This document shows, piece after piece, positions 24,795 through 34,159 of a DNA stretch of 64,000 nucleotides. Numbering within the stretch: position 1 is the first letter of the stretch; each line of letters starts with the position of its first letter. The notes beneath the pieces are model-generated. The model was not told the origin of the DNA, ran no database searches, and worked only from the letters and a program-made list of their open reading frames with translations. The translations under genes were made by a program, and so were the position numbers. Source of the stretch: Chitinophaga pendula (lineage in GTDB: Bacteria > Bacteroidota > Bacteroidia > Chitinophagales > Chitinophagaceae); contig NZ_CP077769.1 of NCBI RefSeq assembly GCF_020386615.1, forward strand, positions 2,666,001 through 2,730,000, given 5' to 3'.

Positions 24795-26573
24795 TTAGTT
24801 TGTGAACTGCATTTCGCTAAGGTTTTTGTACAGTCCTCCATCTACAGTGATCAACTCTTTGTGTGTGCCTTCTTCTACGATCTGTCCGCGATCCATTACG
24901 ATGATCTTATCTGCTTTGCGGACGGTTGCGAGCCGGTGAGCGATGACGATGGAGGTGCGTCCTTCCATTAGTTTGTCCAGTGCGTCTTGTACCAGTCTTT
25001 CTGATTCTGCATCCAGTGCTGATGTTGCTTCGTCGAGTATGAGGATGCGAGGATTTTTCAATACGGCTCTGGCGATGGCGATGCGCTGGCGTTGTCCACC
25101 GGAGAGCTGAATACCTCTCTCTCCTACTACCGTTTCCATTCCTGCCGGGAAGTTAGTGATGAAGTCCAGTGCGTTGGCTTGTTTGGCGGCATGTGTGATC
25201 TCTTCTTCTGTGGCGCCAGGTTTTCCGTAGGCGATATTTTCACGGATGGTACCACCGAACAGGAATACGTCTTGCAGTACTACGGCCATTTGACTACGTA
25301 ATGCGGACAAGGGGTAGGATTTTCCATCGCGGCCATCGAAATAAATGGAACCGTGTACGGGATCATATAGACGAAGTAGCATAGAAACGATGGTACTTTT
25401 GCCGGCACCGCTGGGGCCTACCAAAGCTACTTGCTGGTCTGCGCTGACATTGAAGGATACGTCATCCAGCACTTTTATATCTTCTCTTGACGGGTAGTGG
25501 AACGACACATGTCTGAAGCTGATACGACCTTCCAGCACATCTTCGGGGGCCAATTGTATCTGTTCTGTCAAAGGTTCCATTGGTTCGTCGAGTATTTCCA
25601 GCAGGTTTTCGGTGGCTCCGATGCTACGTTGGATACTGGCATATACTTCTGCCAGGCCGGATGCCGAGCCCCCGATAAATCCGGAGTATATAATAAAGGA
25701 GAACAATTGTCCTGTGGCCAGTTCGCCGGCGGTGATAAGCATGGCGCCTCTCCATATTACTGCTACCATGGCACCGAATATGGCCATGATGAGGAAGGAA
25801 GAGAAGGCGGCGCGGTATTTACCTCCTTTGATACCCAAGCGGGCCGCTTCGGAGGTTTTGTTTTTGTAACGTTTCATTTCGTAGAATTCGTTGACAAAAG
25901 CTTTTACATTGAGTACGCCTTGTAATGTTTCTTCTACGATGGTATTTGACTCTGCCACCTGGGTCTGAATGTCTTTGGCATATTTGCGGATTGCTTTACC
26001 GAAGGCCATGGCGACCAATAATATTACCGGTATGATGGTCAGCATCAGGAGGGTCAGTTGTACGGATGTACTTACGAGCAGTACGATACCTCCTACGATG
26101 ATGATCAGCTGGCGGATGAATTCTGCGATGGTCATCGTGAATGTTTCCTGCAATAAGGATATATCTGAGGAGATACGGCTGCTTAACTCCCCTACCCGGC
26201 GGCTTACGAAAAACTTCATCGGTAGCCGTATCATGTGGCTGTATATATTCTGGCGCAGGGAGGCCAGTGTTTTTTCGGTGACGTTGACAAAGAGTATCAC
26301 GCGGAAAAAGGAGAATATTGCCTGACCACCTAATATCAGTACGAGCAATAATCCAATACGATTAATGTCCTGCATGAGGTGACCTTTGCTGCCAGAATCG
26401 ACCAGGTCGCCTAATAATTTTGGAAAAGCTAAGTTGGCTACGCTTGATATGAACAGAAAGATCATACCGATGATGAATTCGAACAAATAGGGTTTAACAT
26501 ACTTGTACAATCGCAGGGTTTTCTTCAAAGAGATCTTCTTTCGTGGTTCTTTTTTTTCTTCTTTAGTCTCCAT
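24795..26573 (-). CDS. ABC exporter half-transporter (MsbA/multidrug type)
   Basis: 592 residues, a fused transmembrane and ATPase half-transporter that works as a homodimer in the inner membrane. Six membrane helices lie within residues 30-330. The ATPase shows Walker A GPSGAGKST (~386-394), Q-loop VLQDVFLFGG, signature LSGGQRQR (~490), Walker B ILILDEATSALD and switch histidine in VIAHRLATV. Closest in pattern to exporters of lipids or drugs such as MsbA, BmrA or LmrA; substrate not determinable. The highly charged N-terminal tail (ETKEEKKEPRKK) is a typical cytoplasmic start. Confidence 0.94.
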   Translation of the reverse strand: METKEEKKEPRKKISLKKTLRLYKYVKPYLFEFIIGMIFLFISSVANLAFPKLLGDLVDSGSKGHLMQDINRIGLLLVLILGGQAIFSFFRVILFVNVTEKTLASLRQNIYSHMIRLPMKFFVSRRVGELSSRISSDISLLQETFTMTIAEFIRQLIIIVGGIVLLVSTSVQLTLLMLTIIPVILLVAMAFGKAIRKYAKDIQTQVAESNTIVEETLQGVLNVKAFVNEFYEMKRYKNKTSEAARLGIKGGKYRAAFSSFLIMAIFGAMVAVIWRGAMLITAGELATGQLFSFIIYSGFIGGSASGLAEVYASIQRSIGATENLLEILDEPMEPLTEQIQLAPEDVLEGRISFRHVSFHYPSREDIKVLDDVSFNVSADQQVALVGPSGAGKSTIVSMLLRLYDPVHGSIYFDGRDGKSYPLSALRSQMAVVLQDVFLFGGTIRENIAYGKPGATEEEITHAAKQANALDFITNFPAGMETVVGERGIQLSGGQRQRIAIARAVLKNPRILILDEATSALDAESERLVQDALDKLMEGRTSIVIAHRLATVRKADKIIVMDRGQIVEEGTHKELITVDGGLYKNLSEMQFTN

Positions 26574-26846
26574 ACTGGTTTAGTTTCGGTTTATACAGGC
26601 AGGGGCAATTGCTGGCAATCGGGCTGGCCTGCAGGTGATAACTATTGGGGTGTATATCTTGAATGCACAATGGTCTTCCGGCTCTAATAAAGGAAGACGA
26701 TTGACAAGTTATAATATTTTAAAGGACCAGCAATTTATTTTTTGCACGGTTGGGTGTGTAATAATTGCAGGTATGGGGAAAAAAAAATATCCAGCCTCTC
26801 TTTTCGGAAAGACTGGATATTGCTTGACACGTGATACTATATATAG
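26574..26846. other. Gap between lipoprotein and ABC transporter genes
   Basis: About 270 bp carrying the terminator of the small lipoprotein gene and the AT-rich upstream region of the ABC transporter. No gene or clear promoter element was recognised. Confidence 0.5.
26786..26821 (-). terminator. Terminator of the first small lipoprotein gene
   Basis: AATATCCAG pairs with CTGGATATT, with an inner TCTTT/AAAGA stem around a TCGG tetraloop. Read on the minus strand it runs into a long T stretch, the complement of the A-run at 26779-26787. Confidence 0.85.
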
Positions 26847-27143
26847 TTATTTTCCTCCTCTTCTGTTTTTGGAAGAGTCGTTGGCGCCATTGCCGTACCG
26901 GGCAGAATCTTCACCCGGATTAATGGCCCCCGGGGGGATTTCCGAACCAGGAGCGGTATCTCTCATGGTGGTAGTATCTGATGGTAGTGTATTGATGGTA
27001 CTGTCCATACCATTGACTCCGGTAGAGTCGGTCGCATTATTATTTGCACCATTTCCACAGGCGCTCAGCAGACCTACAGAGAGGCTTACTATCAGCACTG
27101 TTTGTACTGCCTGTTTGAAATAGCTTTTTCTTGTTGTTGTCAT
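26847..27143 (-). CDS. Small lipoprotein, unknown function
   Basis: 98 residues from the ATG at 27143. A lipoprotein signal (VLIVSLSVGLLSAC) ends in a clear lipobox, followed by a short, low-complexity, Asn/Asp/Ser/Thr-rich exported part (GNGANNNATDSTG ... NDSSKNRRGGK). No domain is recognisable. A second lipoprotein of very similar design follows upstream on the same strand; the two share the style of Asp-Ser-Thr spacer rather than clear sequence identity. Both are likely envelope-attached peptides expressed under stress or surface conditions; this is inference. Confidence 0.75.
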   Translation of the reverse strand: MTTTRKSYFKQAVQTVLIVSLSVGLLSACGNGANNNATDSTGVNGMDSTINTLPSDTTTMRDTAPGSEIPPGAINPGEDSARYGNGANDSSKNRRGGK

Positions 27144-27264
27144 AATTCCCGTTTTAAAGGTTTTTTGCAATAAAGTTGTCCGATATGCTGTATCTGTGGA
27201 GGCCCTTTATGAAAACTACCGTAAACCGGGTAGGAATATTTTCTACATTTAGAGGAAATACATC

Positions 27265-27519
27265 CTATTTGTTAGGGAGTGTGGAATCGGCAGGAACGGT
27301 CAATGCACTATCCCGTTGGAGGCTGTCTGTGTTCACTGGTACCACCTCTTTACTGTTGACAATGGTGCTGTCCTCATGTGCGGCATCTTTGGTTCCGCCA
27401 CCACAGGCAAAAAGGAACATGCTGATGATCAACGCAAAACAAAGGGTCATCACTAATTTATAAAGTCCGGGCTTAACATAGGGCATTACATTTTTATCGC
27501 CCGTTTTTTGCATTTTCAT
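27265..27519 (-). CDS. Second small lipoprotein, unknown function
   Basis: 84 residues. An N-terminal signal (LYKLVMTLCFALIISMFLFAC) has a lipobox at LFAC followed by GGG, then ~45 residues rich in Asp, Ser, Thr and Val with no domain. The start could also be the ATG at 27513 or 27486; the signal peptide is intact in all cases. It lies 121 bp upstream of the other small lipoprotein gene and is divergent from mgtC-like. Confidence 0.72.
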   Translation of the reverse strand: MKMQKTGDKNVMPYVKPGLYKLVMTLCFALIISMFLFACGGGTKDAAHEDSTIVNSKEVVPVNTDSLQRDSALTVPADSTLPNK

Positions 27520-27614
27520 CCATTGAAAGTATTAATGGTTAAACAATAAGGATTTACATATCCCCATTTAAGGAAAGAATTGTGCCAACCCGTACATTTG
27601 TAAGGAAATAAACC

Positions 27615-28280
27615 ATGAAGGATATTTTACATATCATAGAAGAGGATCAGCTGTTTAAAATTACAGTTGCGCTTGTATTGGGAGCTATTCTGGGTCTTGA
27701 GCGTGAATACAAGCGAAAGGCTGCCGGCATACGGACTATGACACTGATCTGTGTAAGCAGTACTTTGTTTACGATACTTTCTGCAGAACTAGGATATCCT
27801 GCCAGTGCGGATCGTGTGGCTTCCAATATCCTCACGGGTGTTGGCTTCATAGGTGCGGGTGTTATTTTCAAGGGGGATTTCACCATTGACGGTATCACTA
27901 CTGCAGCTACTATCTGGATTGCGGCGGCCCTTGGAATGGCAGTAGGCATTAATCACTATTGGTTGGCTACCTTTACATTAATGGCCTCCCTGCTTGTGTT
28001 GCTGGGTATGAAACAGGTCGAAGGATATATTTCCCGCTGGAATGACAAACGCACATATACTATAATATACTATAGGGAGCACCCGATCCCGGAGCAACTG
28101 GATCAGCAATTCAGGAATCTGGGTCTTAAGTCTAAAAAGATGCTCTCTGTGCGTCGGGAGACGCTCATAGAAGATAAATATGAAGTGACAGGGAAACTGA
28201 AAAGTATTACTGCCTTCAATGATTATCTGCTGCAACATCCGGACATCCGGGAGTTTGAAGTATTGACGAACCCGCTTTGA
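27615..28280 (+). CDS. MgtC/SapB-family membrane protein
   Basis: 221 residues. The family core LGAILGLEREYKRKAAGIRTMTLICV is present, with membrane helices through ~residue 135 and motifs GVGFIGAGVIFK and TTAATIWIAAALGMAVG. A ~85-residue cytoplasmic tail follows, as in longer MgtC proteins. MgtC proteins are linked to Mg2+ limitation and to inhibition of the F-type ATPase, not to ion transport itself. The next gene begins 22 bp downstream on the same strand. Confidence 0.92.
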   Translation: MKDILHIIEEDQLFKITVALVLGAILGLEREYKRKAAGIRTMTLICVSSTLFTILSAELGYPASADRVASNILTGVGFIGAGVIFKGDFTIDGITTAATIWIAAALGMAVGINHYWLATFTLMASLLVLLGMKQVEGYISRWNDKRTYTIIYYREHPIPEQLDQQFRNLGLKSKKMLSVRRETLIEDKYEVTGKLKSITAFNDYLLQHPDIREFEVLTNPL

Positions 28281-28302
28281 TGATTTACTGCTGTTTAGAT
28301 TT

Positions 28303-29514
28303 ATGGCTTACTCACACGCAGATCTACCATTACATTACGGTCATGTACCACCCTGGCTGGCTCAACGTATGAGTTACCTGGGAGGGGCAATCGTTACGGC
28401 TATCGTCACTGACTACGGTAAGGGAGAAGTACTGCGCCGGCTCAGTGATCCTTGCTGGTTCCAGGCATTGGGATGCGTGTTGGGGATGGACTGGCATTCT
28501 TCGGGCATTACGACCAGTGTCATGGGTGCGTTGAAGAAAGCGATCAATCCTATTTCTCATGAGTTGGGTATTTATATCTGTGGGGGCAAGGGCCGACATT
28601 CCCGGCAGACACCAGCCGAACTACTGGCTATAGCCGAACGGACCGGTCTGCCAGGAGATGCGCTGGTACGTAGCAGTAAACTTACGGCCAAAGTAGACAA
28701 CACTGCCATTCAGGATGGCTTCCAGTTATACCTGCACAATTTTATTTTGAGTGATGAAGGAGAATGGGCGGTTGTACAACAAGGAATGCACGACAGTAAT
28801 GGTATGGCCCGTCGTTACCACTGGCATAGCTCGGCATTTCAGTCTTATACGGAGGCGCCACATACCTTTATATATGGACGGAACCAGGGTCAGATACTTA
28901 ACCTGACTGATAAGGAGGCTGGTGATACTAAAAATGCGATGCTACAGTTGATACAGGAGTCACCCGCTCAACTTATACCAGCGATCAGGCAACTGCTGAT
29001 GCCTTCACACCATGATGTACGTACGAAGGATGTGGACCTGAAGCGGCTGGGTACTGTACTGGCGCTTGCGCATGACCGGCAGCTACTGGATTTTGACGCT
29101 CTCCTATTATTAGAAGGTGTGGGACCGAGAACGTTACAATCGCTGACCCTTGTCAGCGAGGTCATACACGGTACACCCTCCCGTTTTACGGATCCGGCGC
29201 GTTTTTCTTTTGCGCACGGCGGGAAGGACGGACATCCGTTCCCGGTACCGGTGAATATTTATGATGAGACCATCACTGTATTGAAAGATGCCGTCAGCAA
29301 GGCACGTATCGGTCAGTCGGACAAAGCGGACGCTATCCGAAAGCTCAGTACGATGGCAGCCAACATGGAGGAGCATTTTGAACCCGATGCATCGCTGGAT
29401 GAGCTGATAAAGCATGAACAACAGACTTCCTGGCAACATGGTGGGCGCACTGTGATGGGCAAAGTACCTCCACCCCAAAAAACAGATGGACCGCAGCAAC
29501 TCAGTTTGTTTTAA
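28303..29514 (+). CDS. DUF763 protein
   Basis: 403 residues spanning the whole DUF763 family (PF05559). Hallmarks are DLPLHYGHVPPWLAQRM at the start, CVLGMDWHSSGITTSVMGALK, ICGGKGRHSR, AVVQQGM...ARRYHWHS and HGGKDGHPFPVP near the end. The family is found mainly in archaea and scattered bacteria and has no known activity. The abundance of conserved His, Asp, Lys and Arg, and its place beside endonuclease V and the TIGR03915/TIGR03916 repair pair, point to nucleic-acid work. There is a 33-bp gap to nfi on the same strand, so co-transcription is likely. Confidence 0.88.
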   Translation: MAYSHADLPLHYGHVPPWLAQRMSYLGGAIVTAIVTDYGKGEVLRRLSDPCWFQALGCVLGMDWHSSGITTSVMGALKKAINPISHELGIYICGGKGRHSRQTPAELLAIAERTGLPGDALVRSSKLTAKVDNTAIQDGFQLYLHNFILSDEGEWAVVQQGMHDSNGMARRYHWHSSAFQSYTEAPHTFIYGRNQGQILNLTDKEAGDTKNAMLQLIQESPAQLIPAIRQLLMPSHHDVRTKDVDLKRLGTVLALAHDRQLLDFDALLLLEGVGPRTLQSLTLVSEVIHGTPSRFTDPARFSFAHGGKDGHPFPVPVNIYDETITVLKDAVSKARIGQSDKADAIRKLSTMAANMEEHFEPDASLDELIKHEQQTSWQHGGRTVMGKVPPPQKTDGPQQLSLF

Positions 29515-29547
29515 ACCTCGTGGCCTGGTATTTGGATTTTCCTTTTT

Positions 29548-30234
29548 ATGCAATACGACAACATCAGCGTACCGGAGGCTACCCGGATACAGCAAGAATT
29601 GAGAACGCGTACTTTGATACAGGAACGCGACTTTCCTGTTAACATCATCGCCGGGGCGGATATTTCCTTTAATAAATTCAGTACTACCGTTTATGCCGGT
29701 ATTGTCTTGTTAAGATTTCCGGAATTGCGTCCCATTGGTTATTGCCTGGTAAAACAGGAAGTACATTTTCCATATGTACCCGGTTATCTTGCTTTCCGGG
29801 AGGTGCCGGCTTTATTAGCGGCCTGGGAGCAGCTGGAACATAAACCGGATGTGCTGGTGGTAGATGGCCATGGGATCGCGCATCCTCGCCGGATGGGCAT
29901 AGCTGCCCATTTTGGAGCACTCACAGGACAGGCGACTATCGGCTGTGCCAAAAAGCTGTTATTTGGTACCTATACTGACCCCGGTTCCCACCGCGGCGAC
30001 TATACGCCGTTATTGGATAAAGGAGAGGTTATTGGTGCGGTACTCCGGACCAAGGATCATGTAAAGCCGGTGTTTATATCTCCAGGTCATCGCCTGGATG
30101 TGAGGGATAGTATATCGCTTATTCATCAATGTATTGGTAAGTATCGTTTGCCGGAGCCGACCCGGCTAGCCCATAATGCGGTCAATCAATTCCGTACCGG
30201 TATCTTGCCGGAAGGCTGTGTTGACGTGAGCTGA
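29548..30234 (+). CDS. nfi: Endonuclease V
   Basis: 228 residues. It cleaves near deaminated bases, chiefly inosine, in DNA or RNA. The active-site acids are visible: D38 in IAGADISF, E85 in FREVPALL and D106 in VVDGHGIAHPRR, plus conserved lysine in CAKKLLFG. YVPGYLAFRE is the wedge region containing the PYxP-type strand-separating motif. It is part of the repair block with DUF763 upstream and the radical-SAM pair converging from the right, whose end lies 10 bp away. Confidence 0.95.
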   Translation: MQYDNISVPEATRIQQELRTRTLIQERDFPVNIIAGADISFNKFSTTVYAGIVLLRFPELRPIGYCLVKQEVHFPYVPGYLAFREVPALLAAWEQLEHKPDVLVVDGHGIAHPRRMGIAAHFGALTGQATIGCAKKLLFGTYTDPGSHRGDYTPLLDKGEVIGAVLRTKDHVKPVFISPGHRLDVRDSISLIHQCIGKYRLPEPTRLAHNAVNQFRTGILPEGCVDVS

Positions 30235-30244
30235 GGCAACCAAA

Positions 30245-31021
30245 TTATCGAGGAGGATGTTTTTCTGTCAGGTATTTCCAATATCGCCGGGGTACATGCT
30301 GCAGATGCAGGCGACGGTTACTACGAGCTGGTATATTAGCTTCGCGGAAATAAGTTTGCCATAGCTGTTGATAAAGGGCTTCGTCCGGACTCCATACAGC
30401 AGTTACGTCCCTGCCACCCAAATAGGCAGGTTTAAACTGCAGGTTGACCGTATCGACGACGTCTTTTTTATGATTATAATATATACCATAGTGACGACGC
30501 AGGTCATAGATCAGCCAGTCCTGATCTGCGTACCGCTCTTTAAAATGGCCTGTGATCAGGGGTAGTACATTGTAATCCGGTTCTATTACTGCGTAATAAA
30601 CGCCTTCCGCGGTATGCTGGAAACGTACAAACGCTTCCATGCGATGTTTCTCCCGGTGTACCATCCGGGAAAGCTGAGATACCCGGAGTACATAGGCGTT
30701 ACCAAAATCCGTTTCGACATTTTCAGATCCGGCGAATACATGCCGGATAAATCCCACCATATTATCTTCTTCTCTTGGTATCTCTGCCAGGTAACATGCA
30801 AACAGTTGTTCCAGTCCTGTTGCAGAAAGTCTTTTTCGTAGTCCGGCCCATACCCTTTCTGCGTTGGCCATTACGGTTGGCATAAAGATGGCCGGGCCAA
30901 AAAGAGACGGCACATAAGCCAGCTCTTTGCAAATACGTACATCTGACCGGCGTTGCCAGTACAGGTCGAAGACCGCCGACAGGAAACCGTCAAAAGAACC
31001 GTCATAAAGCCAGGTAGTCAT
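30245..31021 (-). CDS. TIGR03915-family DNA metabolism protein (DUF4130)
   Basis: 258 residues. The pattern YDGSFDGFLSAVFDLY at the start and YYAVIEPDYNVLPLITGHFKERY...WLIYDLRRHYGIYYN in the middle match the family (TIGR03915/DUF4130), which is almost always encoded next to a TIGR03916 radical-SAM protein, as here. The pair is annotated as a putative DNA modification or repair system, and some versions are fused to uracil-DNA-glycosylase-like domains; the reaction is unproven. It lies 89 bp downstream of its partner on the same strand. Confidence 0.9.
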   Translation of the reverse strand: MTTWLYDGSFDGFLSAVFDLYWQRRSDVRICKELAYVPSLFGPAIFMPTVMANAERVWAGLRKRLSATGLEQLFACYLAEIPREEDNMVGFIRHVFAGSENVETDFGNAYVLRVSQLSRMVHREKHRMEAFVRFQHTAEGVYYAVIEPDYNVLPLITGHFKERYADQDWLIYDLRRHYGIYYNHKKDVVDTVNLQFKPAYLGGRDVTAVWSPDEALYQQLWQTYFREANIPARSNRRLHLQHVPRRYWKYLTEKHPPR

Positions 31022-31110
31022 AACAAAGTGATTGTGCCGGTGTCAGCCATCTACAGCTGTTCGGCTTTGCAATGGAAAAATGTCAGCCAATAAAATGCCC
31101 GGGAAGATTT

Positions 31111-32346
31111 TCAGAACAAGGATAGTTGTTGTGCTGCCGGGTCAATGATACGTCGTTTGATTTGTTGGGCGTTGAGATCGCCACGTGAAGGAGGAAGACC
31201 TTTACAGGACACAAAATATTGTGCGCGATTGGCCATGATCCCCATTTTTTTTACCTGTTCCCAGTTCAGATCGCCGAAACGTCTTGCTTCACAGATGCGT
31301 TTTACGGTAGGCATTCCGATACCAGGCACTCTGGCCAGCAGGAGGCGGTCTGCCCGGTTGATATCTACAGGGAACCAGTGGAGGTTCCTTAATGCCCACC
31401 CTAATTTAGGGTCTACATCCTGGTCCAGGTCGGGATGCTGATCTGATAACAATTCCTGTGGTCCGAATCCATAAAATCTTAATAACCAATCTGCCTGATA
31501 TAGCCGATGTTCCCGGATTAAGGGAACTTTACTTTGGAGGGCGGGTAAGCGAGCATCTGTTGTTACCGGTACATAGCCTGAATAATAGACACGTTTGAGC
31601 CGGAATTGGCGGTAGAAGTGATCGGCCAGGCTGATAATATCGCGATCTGTTTCCTGGCCTGCGCCAACGATCAGTTGGGTACTTTGGCCTGCCGGTGCAA
31701 ACTTGGGTACATGTTTCATGGTCTGCTGTTCGGATTCAAAGCGGGTGATTTCCTGTTGCAGATAGCGCATGGGGCGTATCATTGCGGCCCGGTCTTTTTC
31801 CGGTGCGAGCAGTTTAAGCCCTGCCTCTGTGGGTATTTCGAGGTTAACACTTAAGCGATCCGCATAAAGTCCTGCTTCATGAGTCAGTTCCGGACTGATT
31901 CCAGGTATTGCTTTCAGGTGGATATATCCATTGAACCGGTGTTCTGTACGTAACTTTTTGGCTACCAGCACTAATCGCTCCATGGTATAGTCAGGATCTT
32001 TAAAAATGCCGGAGCTGAGGAAAAGCCCTTCTATATAATTACGGCGATAAAAGTTGATGGTCAGGTCAACAATTTCCTGTACAGTGAACGCAGCTCTTTT
32101 GATATCATTGCTTTTGCGGGACACACAGTAGGCACAGTCATAAATGCAATGATTGGTCATCAATACTTTGAGCAGCGATACGCACCGCCCATCTGCCGTA
32201 TAAGTATGGCAAATGCCCATACCAGGGTGTGCATTTCCCAACCCTTTATTATGATTCTTGCGGTCGCTGCCACTGGATGCACAGGATACATCATATTTGG
32301 CGGCATCGGCCAGAATGGATAATTTTTCCAGGATACGCTCAGACAT
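31111..32346 (-). CDS. TIGR03916 radical-SAM DNA modification/repair protein
   Basis: 411 residues from the ATG at 32346 (a GTG two codons upstream is also in frame). The radical-SAM cluster is CIYDCAYC (C67, C71, C74, pattern Cx3Cx2C). An extra conserved Cys/Arg-rich N-terminus (DVSCASSGSDR) is typical of the family. The C-terminal ~100 residues hold a helix-hairpin-helix DNA-binding motif (LLARVPGIGMPTVKRICEAR). With the TIGR03915 partner it forms a two-gene module presumed to repair or modify a DNA base through radical chemistry. Confidence 0.93.
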   Translation of the reverse strand: MSERILEKLSILADAAKYDVSCASSGSDRKNHNKGLGNAHPGMGICHTYTADGRCVSLLKVLMTNHCIYDCAYCVSRKSNDIKRAAFTVQEIVDLTINFYRRNYIEGLFLSSGIFKDPDYTMERLVLVAKKLRTEHRFNGYIHLKAIPGISPELTHEAGLYADRLSVNLEIPTEAGLKLLAPEKDRAAMIRPMRYLQQEITRFESEQQTMKHVPKFAPAGQSTQLIVGAGQETDRDIISLADHFYRQFRLKRVYYSGYVPVTTDARLPALQSKVPLIREHRLYQADWLLRFYGFGPQELLSDQHPDLDQDVDPKLGWALRNLHWFPVDINRADRLLLARVPGIGMPTVKRICEARRFGDLNWEQVKKMGIMANRAQYFVSCKGLPPSRGDLNAQQIKRRIIDPAAQQLSLF

Positions 32347-32365
32347 GCACACACACTTTAGGATA

Positions 32366-32373
32366 CAAAAATA
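32366..32373 (-). promoter_or_regulatory. Candidate -7 element (TATTTTTG) of the radical-SAM gene
   Basis: Exact TAnnTTTG match on the minus strand, 20 bp upstream of the ATG at 32346. No clear -33 element. Confidence 0.4.
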
Positions 32374-32573
32374 CTAATTATTTTAGCAAATCCATCAGAT
32401 CCTATTTGTTTCGTAAGCGAGCTAATGCTAATAAAGTATCGATCAAGCCTATTTTTTGTTCCAAAAATAGATTTGTAAAGACATTTTGCTACAGCGTAGT
32501 TGTATAATAAACGTAATTGGTCAAAATTCGTATTATTTCAATACTATTTTTACATGCAATAGTTATGCACATC

Positions 32574-33464
32574 TTATTGGAGGCGGCGTCCCATGGTCAT
32601 TAACACAACGCCGCAAACCACGATAGCAGAGGCTAACACGGCGATGCCAGTTAGCGCTTCGTTGGCGATTGCCCATCCGAGGAACAAGGCAACGACAGGA
32701 TTCACATAGGCGTAGGTAGACACCAACCGGGGAGGTGCATTACGTGCCAACCAGCTATAGGAAGTAAAACCGACGAGTGAACCAATGGCCACGAGATAAA
32801 CAAAGGCCGTCCAGGTTGCCGGCGTCATCAGATCGGTACCATGCCAGTCCGCCCGTTCGAAAAGCAGGCTGGCTAGTATAGACACCACAGCGCCTGATAA
32901 CATCTGTATGGCGGTGGAGATCATTTGTGTCGGCATACGCAGGCGTTGTACCATGAGTGATCCTGTTGCCCAGCAAATAGATCCGGTCACCACCACGGCG
33001 ATCGGCCAAAGTGGATAATCCCGGGTGCTGTGGTGAGCAAAAGGGTTAAATAAGATAAATAATCCAGTAAAACCGATCAAAATGCCCCAAATAGTCATAT
33101 TTGTCGGACGTTTTTTGCTAAAAAACAGCCAATCCAGTCCTACAAACCAGGCAGGCATTGCTGCTACAATCAGGGCGACCAAACCGCTGGGCATATAGTG
33201 AACCGCTAGAGCCGTGCCGCCATTGCCAACTCCAATTAGTAAGGCACCAACTGCCGCAGCCGACAGGACCTGTCGCCTATCTGGCCATTGTCTTTCTTTG
33301 ATAATACCGATCAGGAGTAAAATACTACCTGCACATACAAATCGCCAGGTGGAGATCAGAAAAGGAGGCATCCCCTGGGTGGCGATCTTCATGCCTAGAT
33401 AGGTAGATCCCCATATAATATATACTGCGCCGAGGCAGGCAATCAACTTGGTTTTATTGGACAT
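32574..33464 (-). CDS. EamA-family exporter (RhaT/YedA type)
   Basis: 296 residues with ten predicted membrane helices in two EamA repeats (first ~5-140, second ~150-290). Motifs AVYIIWGSTYLGMKIA at the start and FVYLVAIGSLVGFTSYSWLARNAPPRLVSTYAYVNPVVA (in parts) are typical of drug/metabolite exporters. The gene follows the CGNR-regulator gene by 8 bp on the same strand, so regulator and exporter form an operon; such pairs usually export an amino acid, metabolite or toxin sensed by the regulator. Substrate unknown. Confidence 0.92.
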   Translation of the reverse strand: MSNKTKLIACLGAVYIIWGSTYLGMKIATQGMPPFLISTWRFVCAGSILLLIGIIKERQWPDRRQVLSAAAVGALLIGVGNGGTALAVHYMPSGLVALIVAAMPAWFVGLDWLFFSKKRPTNMTIWGILIGFTGLFILFNPFAHHSTRDYPLWPIAVVVTGSICWATGSLMVQRLRMPTQMISTAIQMLSGAVVSILASLLFERADWHGTDLMTPATWTAFVYLVAIGSLVGFTSYSWLARNAPPRLVSTYAYVNPVVALFLGWAIANEALTGIAVLASAIVVCGVVLMTMGRRLQ

Positions 33465-33472
33465 GGTTGTAT

Positions 33473-34117
33473 TTAGCGCGATAATGGATGCCGATTATTC
33501 TTTTCCTGTTTCTTTTTCCTTTCATAACATGCCTTCACTTTGTCGAGCCCCCCGCAAGTTTCCATACTACACCATTTACGGGAGCGGTTTTTACTCCGGT
33601 CCATAAACAACCATCCGCAAGCGGGACATTGGCGTATCAACGGCAACTGATCAGACGTCCATAAGGTTAAGGCTGATTGCACCACCCACCACATCGCCTG
33701 TTCCATAACCGGTGACGTAAATATCACATTACCCTGGCGACTCCCCTTATCATATATTAAAGTAACATGGGCTAACGTCTCCGTTACATAGTTATTGAAG
33801 GTCTGTAAGTCGGGTGCTGCAGGTGATTTTTTTGATATGATCGTCGTAAAAAGTTGGTAGAGGACCTCCCGTAATTGAAGTGATTTTTCGAAAACGAGGG
33901 TGGCCTGAGCGGGGTAAGATCTGCTAAGGCGTTGTAGTGTCTGCAATAACTTGGTCGGTATGACCCGCACATGGTCATGCCATTCTAGCAGTTGCTGATA
34001 ACCCGTAAGATAGTCTATTCCGGACTCCCGGAACCGGTTATCAATTGTATTGACAAAATCAAGGCAAAGTATCCCGCCATCCAGCCGTAAAGTTGCCATG
34101 GGAACAGTCGATGACAT
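33473..34117 (-). CDS. CGNR zinc-finger (ABATE-domain) regulator
   Basis: 214 residues. The N-terminal ~150 form the ABATE stress-responsive domain (LCLDFVNTIDNR is the hallmark). The C-terminal ~45 carry the zinc finger: CPACGWLFMDRS...RKWCSMETCGG. The family is named for CGNR, but here the motif reads CGGLDKV, so Asn-Arg are replaced; zinc cysteines are intact. A basic tail (ACYERKKKQEKNNR) follows. It is first in an operon with the EamA exporter, with an inverted repeat upstream as a likely operator. Confidence 0.88.
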   Translation of the reverse strand: MSSTVPMATLRLDGGILCLDFVNTIDNRFRESGIDYLTGYQQLLEWHDHVRVIPTKLLQTLQRLSRSYPAQATLVFEKSLQLREVLYQLFTTIISKKSPAAPDLQTFNNYVTETLAHVTLIYDKGSRQGNVIFTSPVMEQAMWWVVQSALTLWTSDQLPLIRQCPACGWLFMDRSKNRSRKWCSMETCGGLDKVKACYERKKKQEKNNRHPLSR

Positions 34118-34159
34118 GACCTGTTTTTTTGATCGAAAACAAAGGTAATATATTCATCT

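Noticed and set aside
26635..27123. 162-codon open frame on the + strand
   Set aside because: It lies opposite the small lipoprotein gene, which has a proper lipobox and terminator; the + frame has no family character.
32353..32573. Possible dif site in the AT-rich gap near the composition switch
   Set aside because: No convincing XerC/XerD arm pair could be identified by eye, so no site is called.
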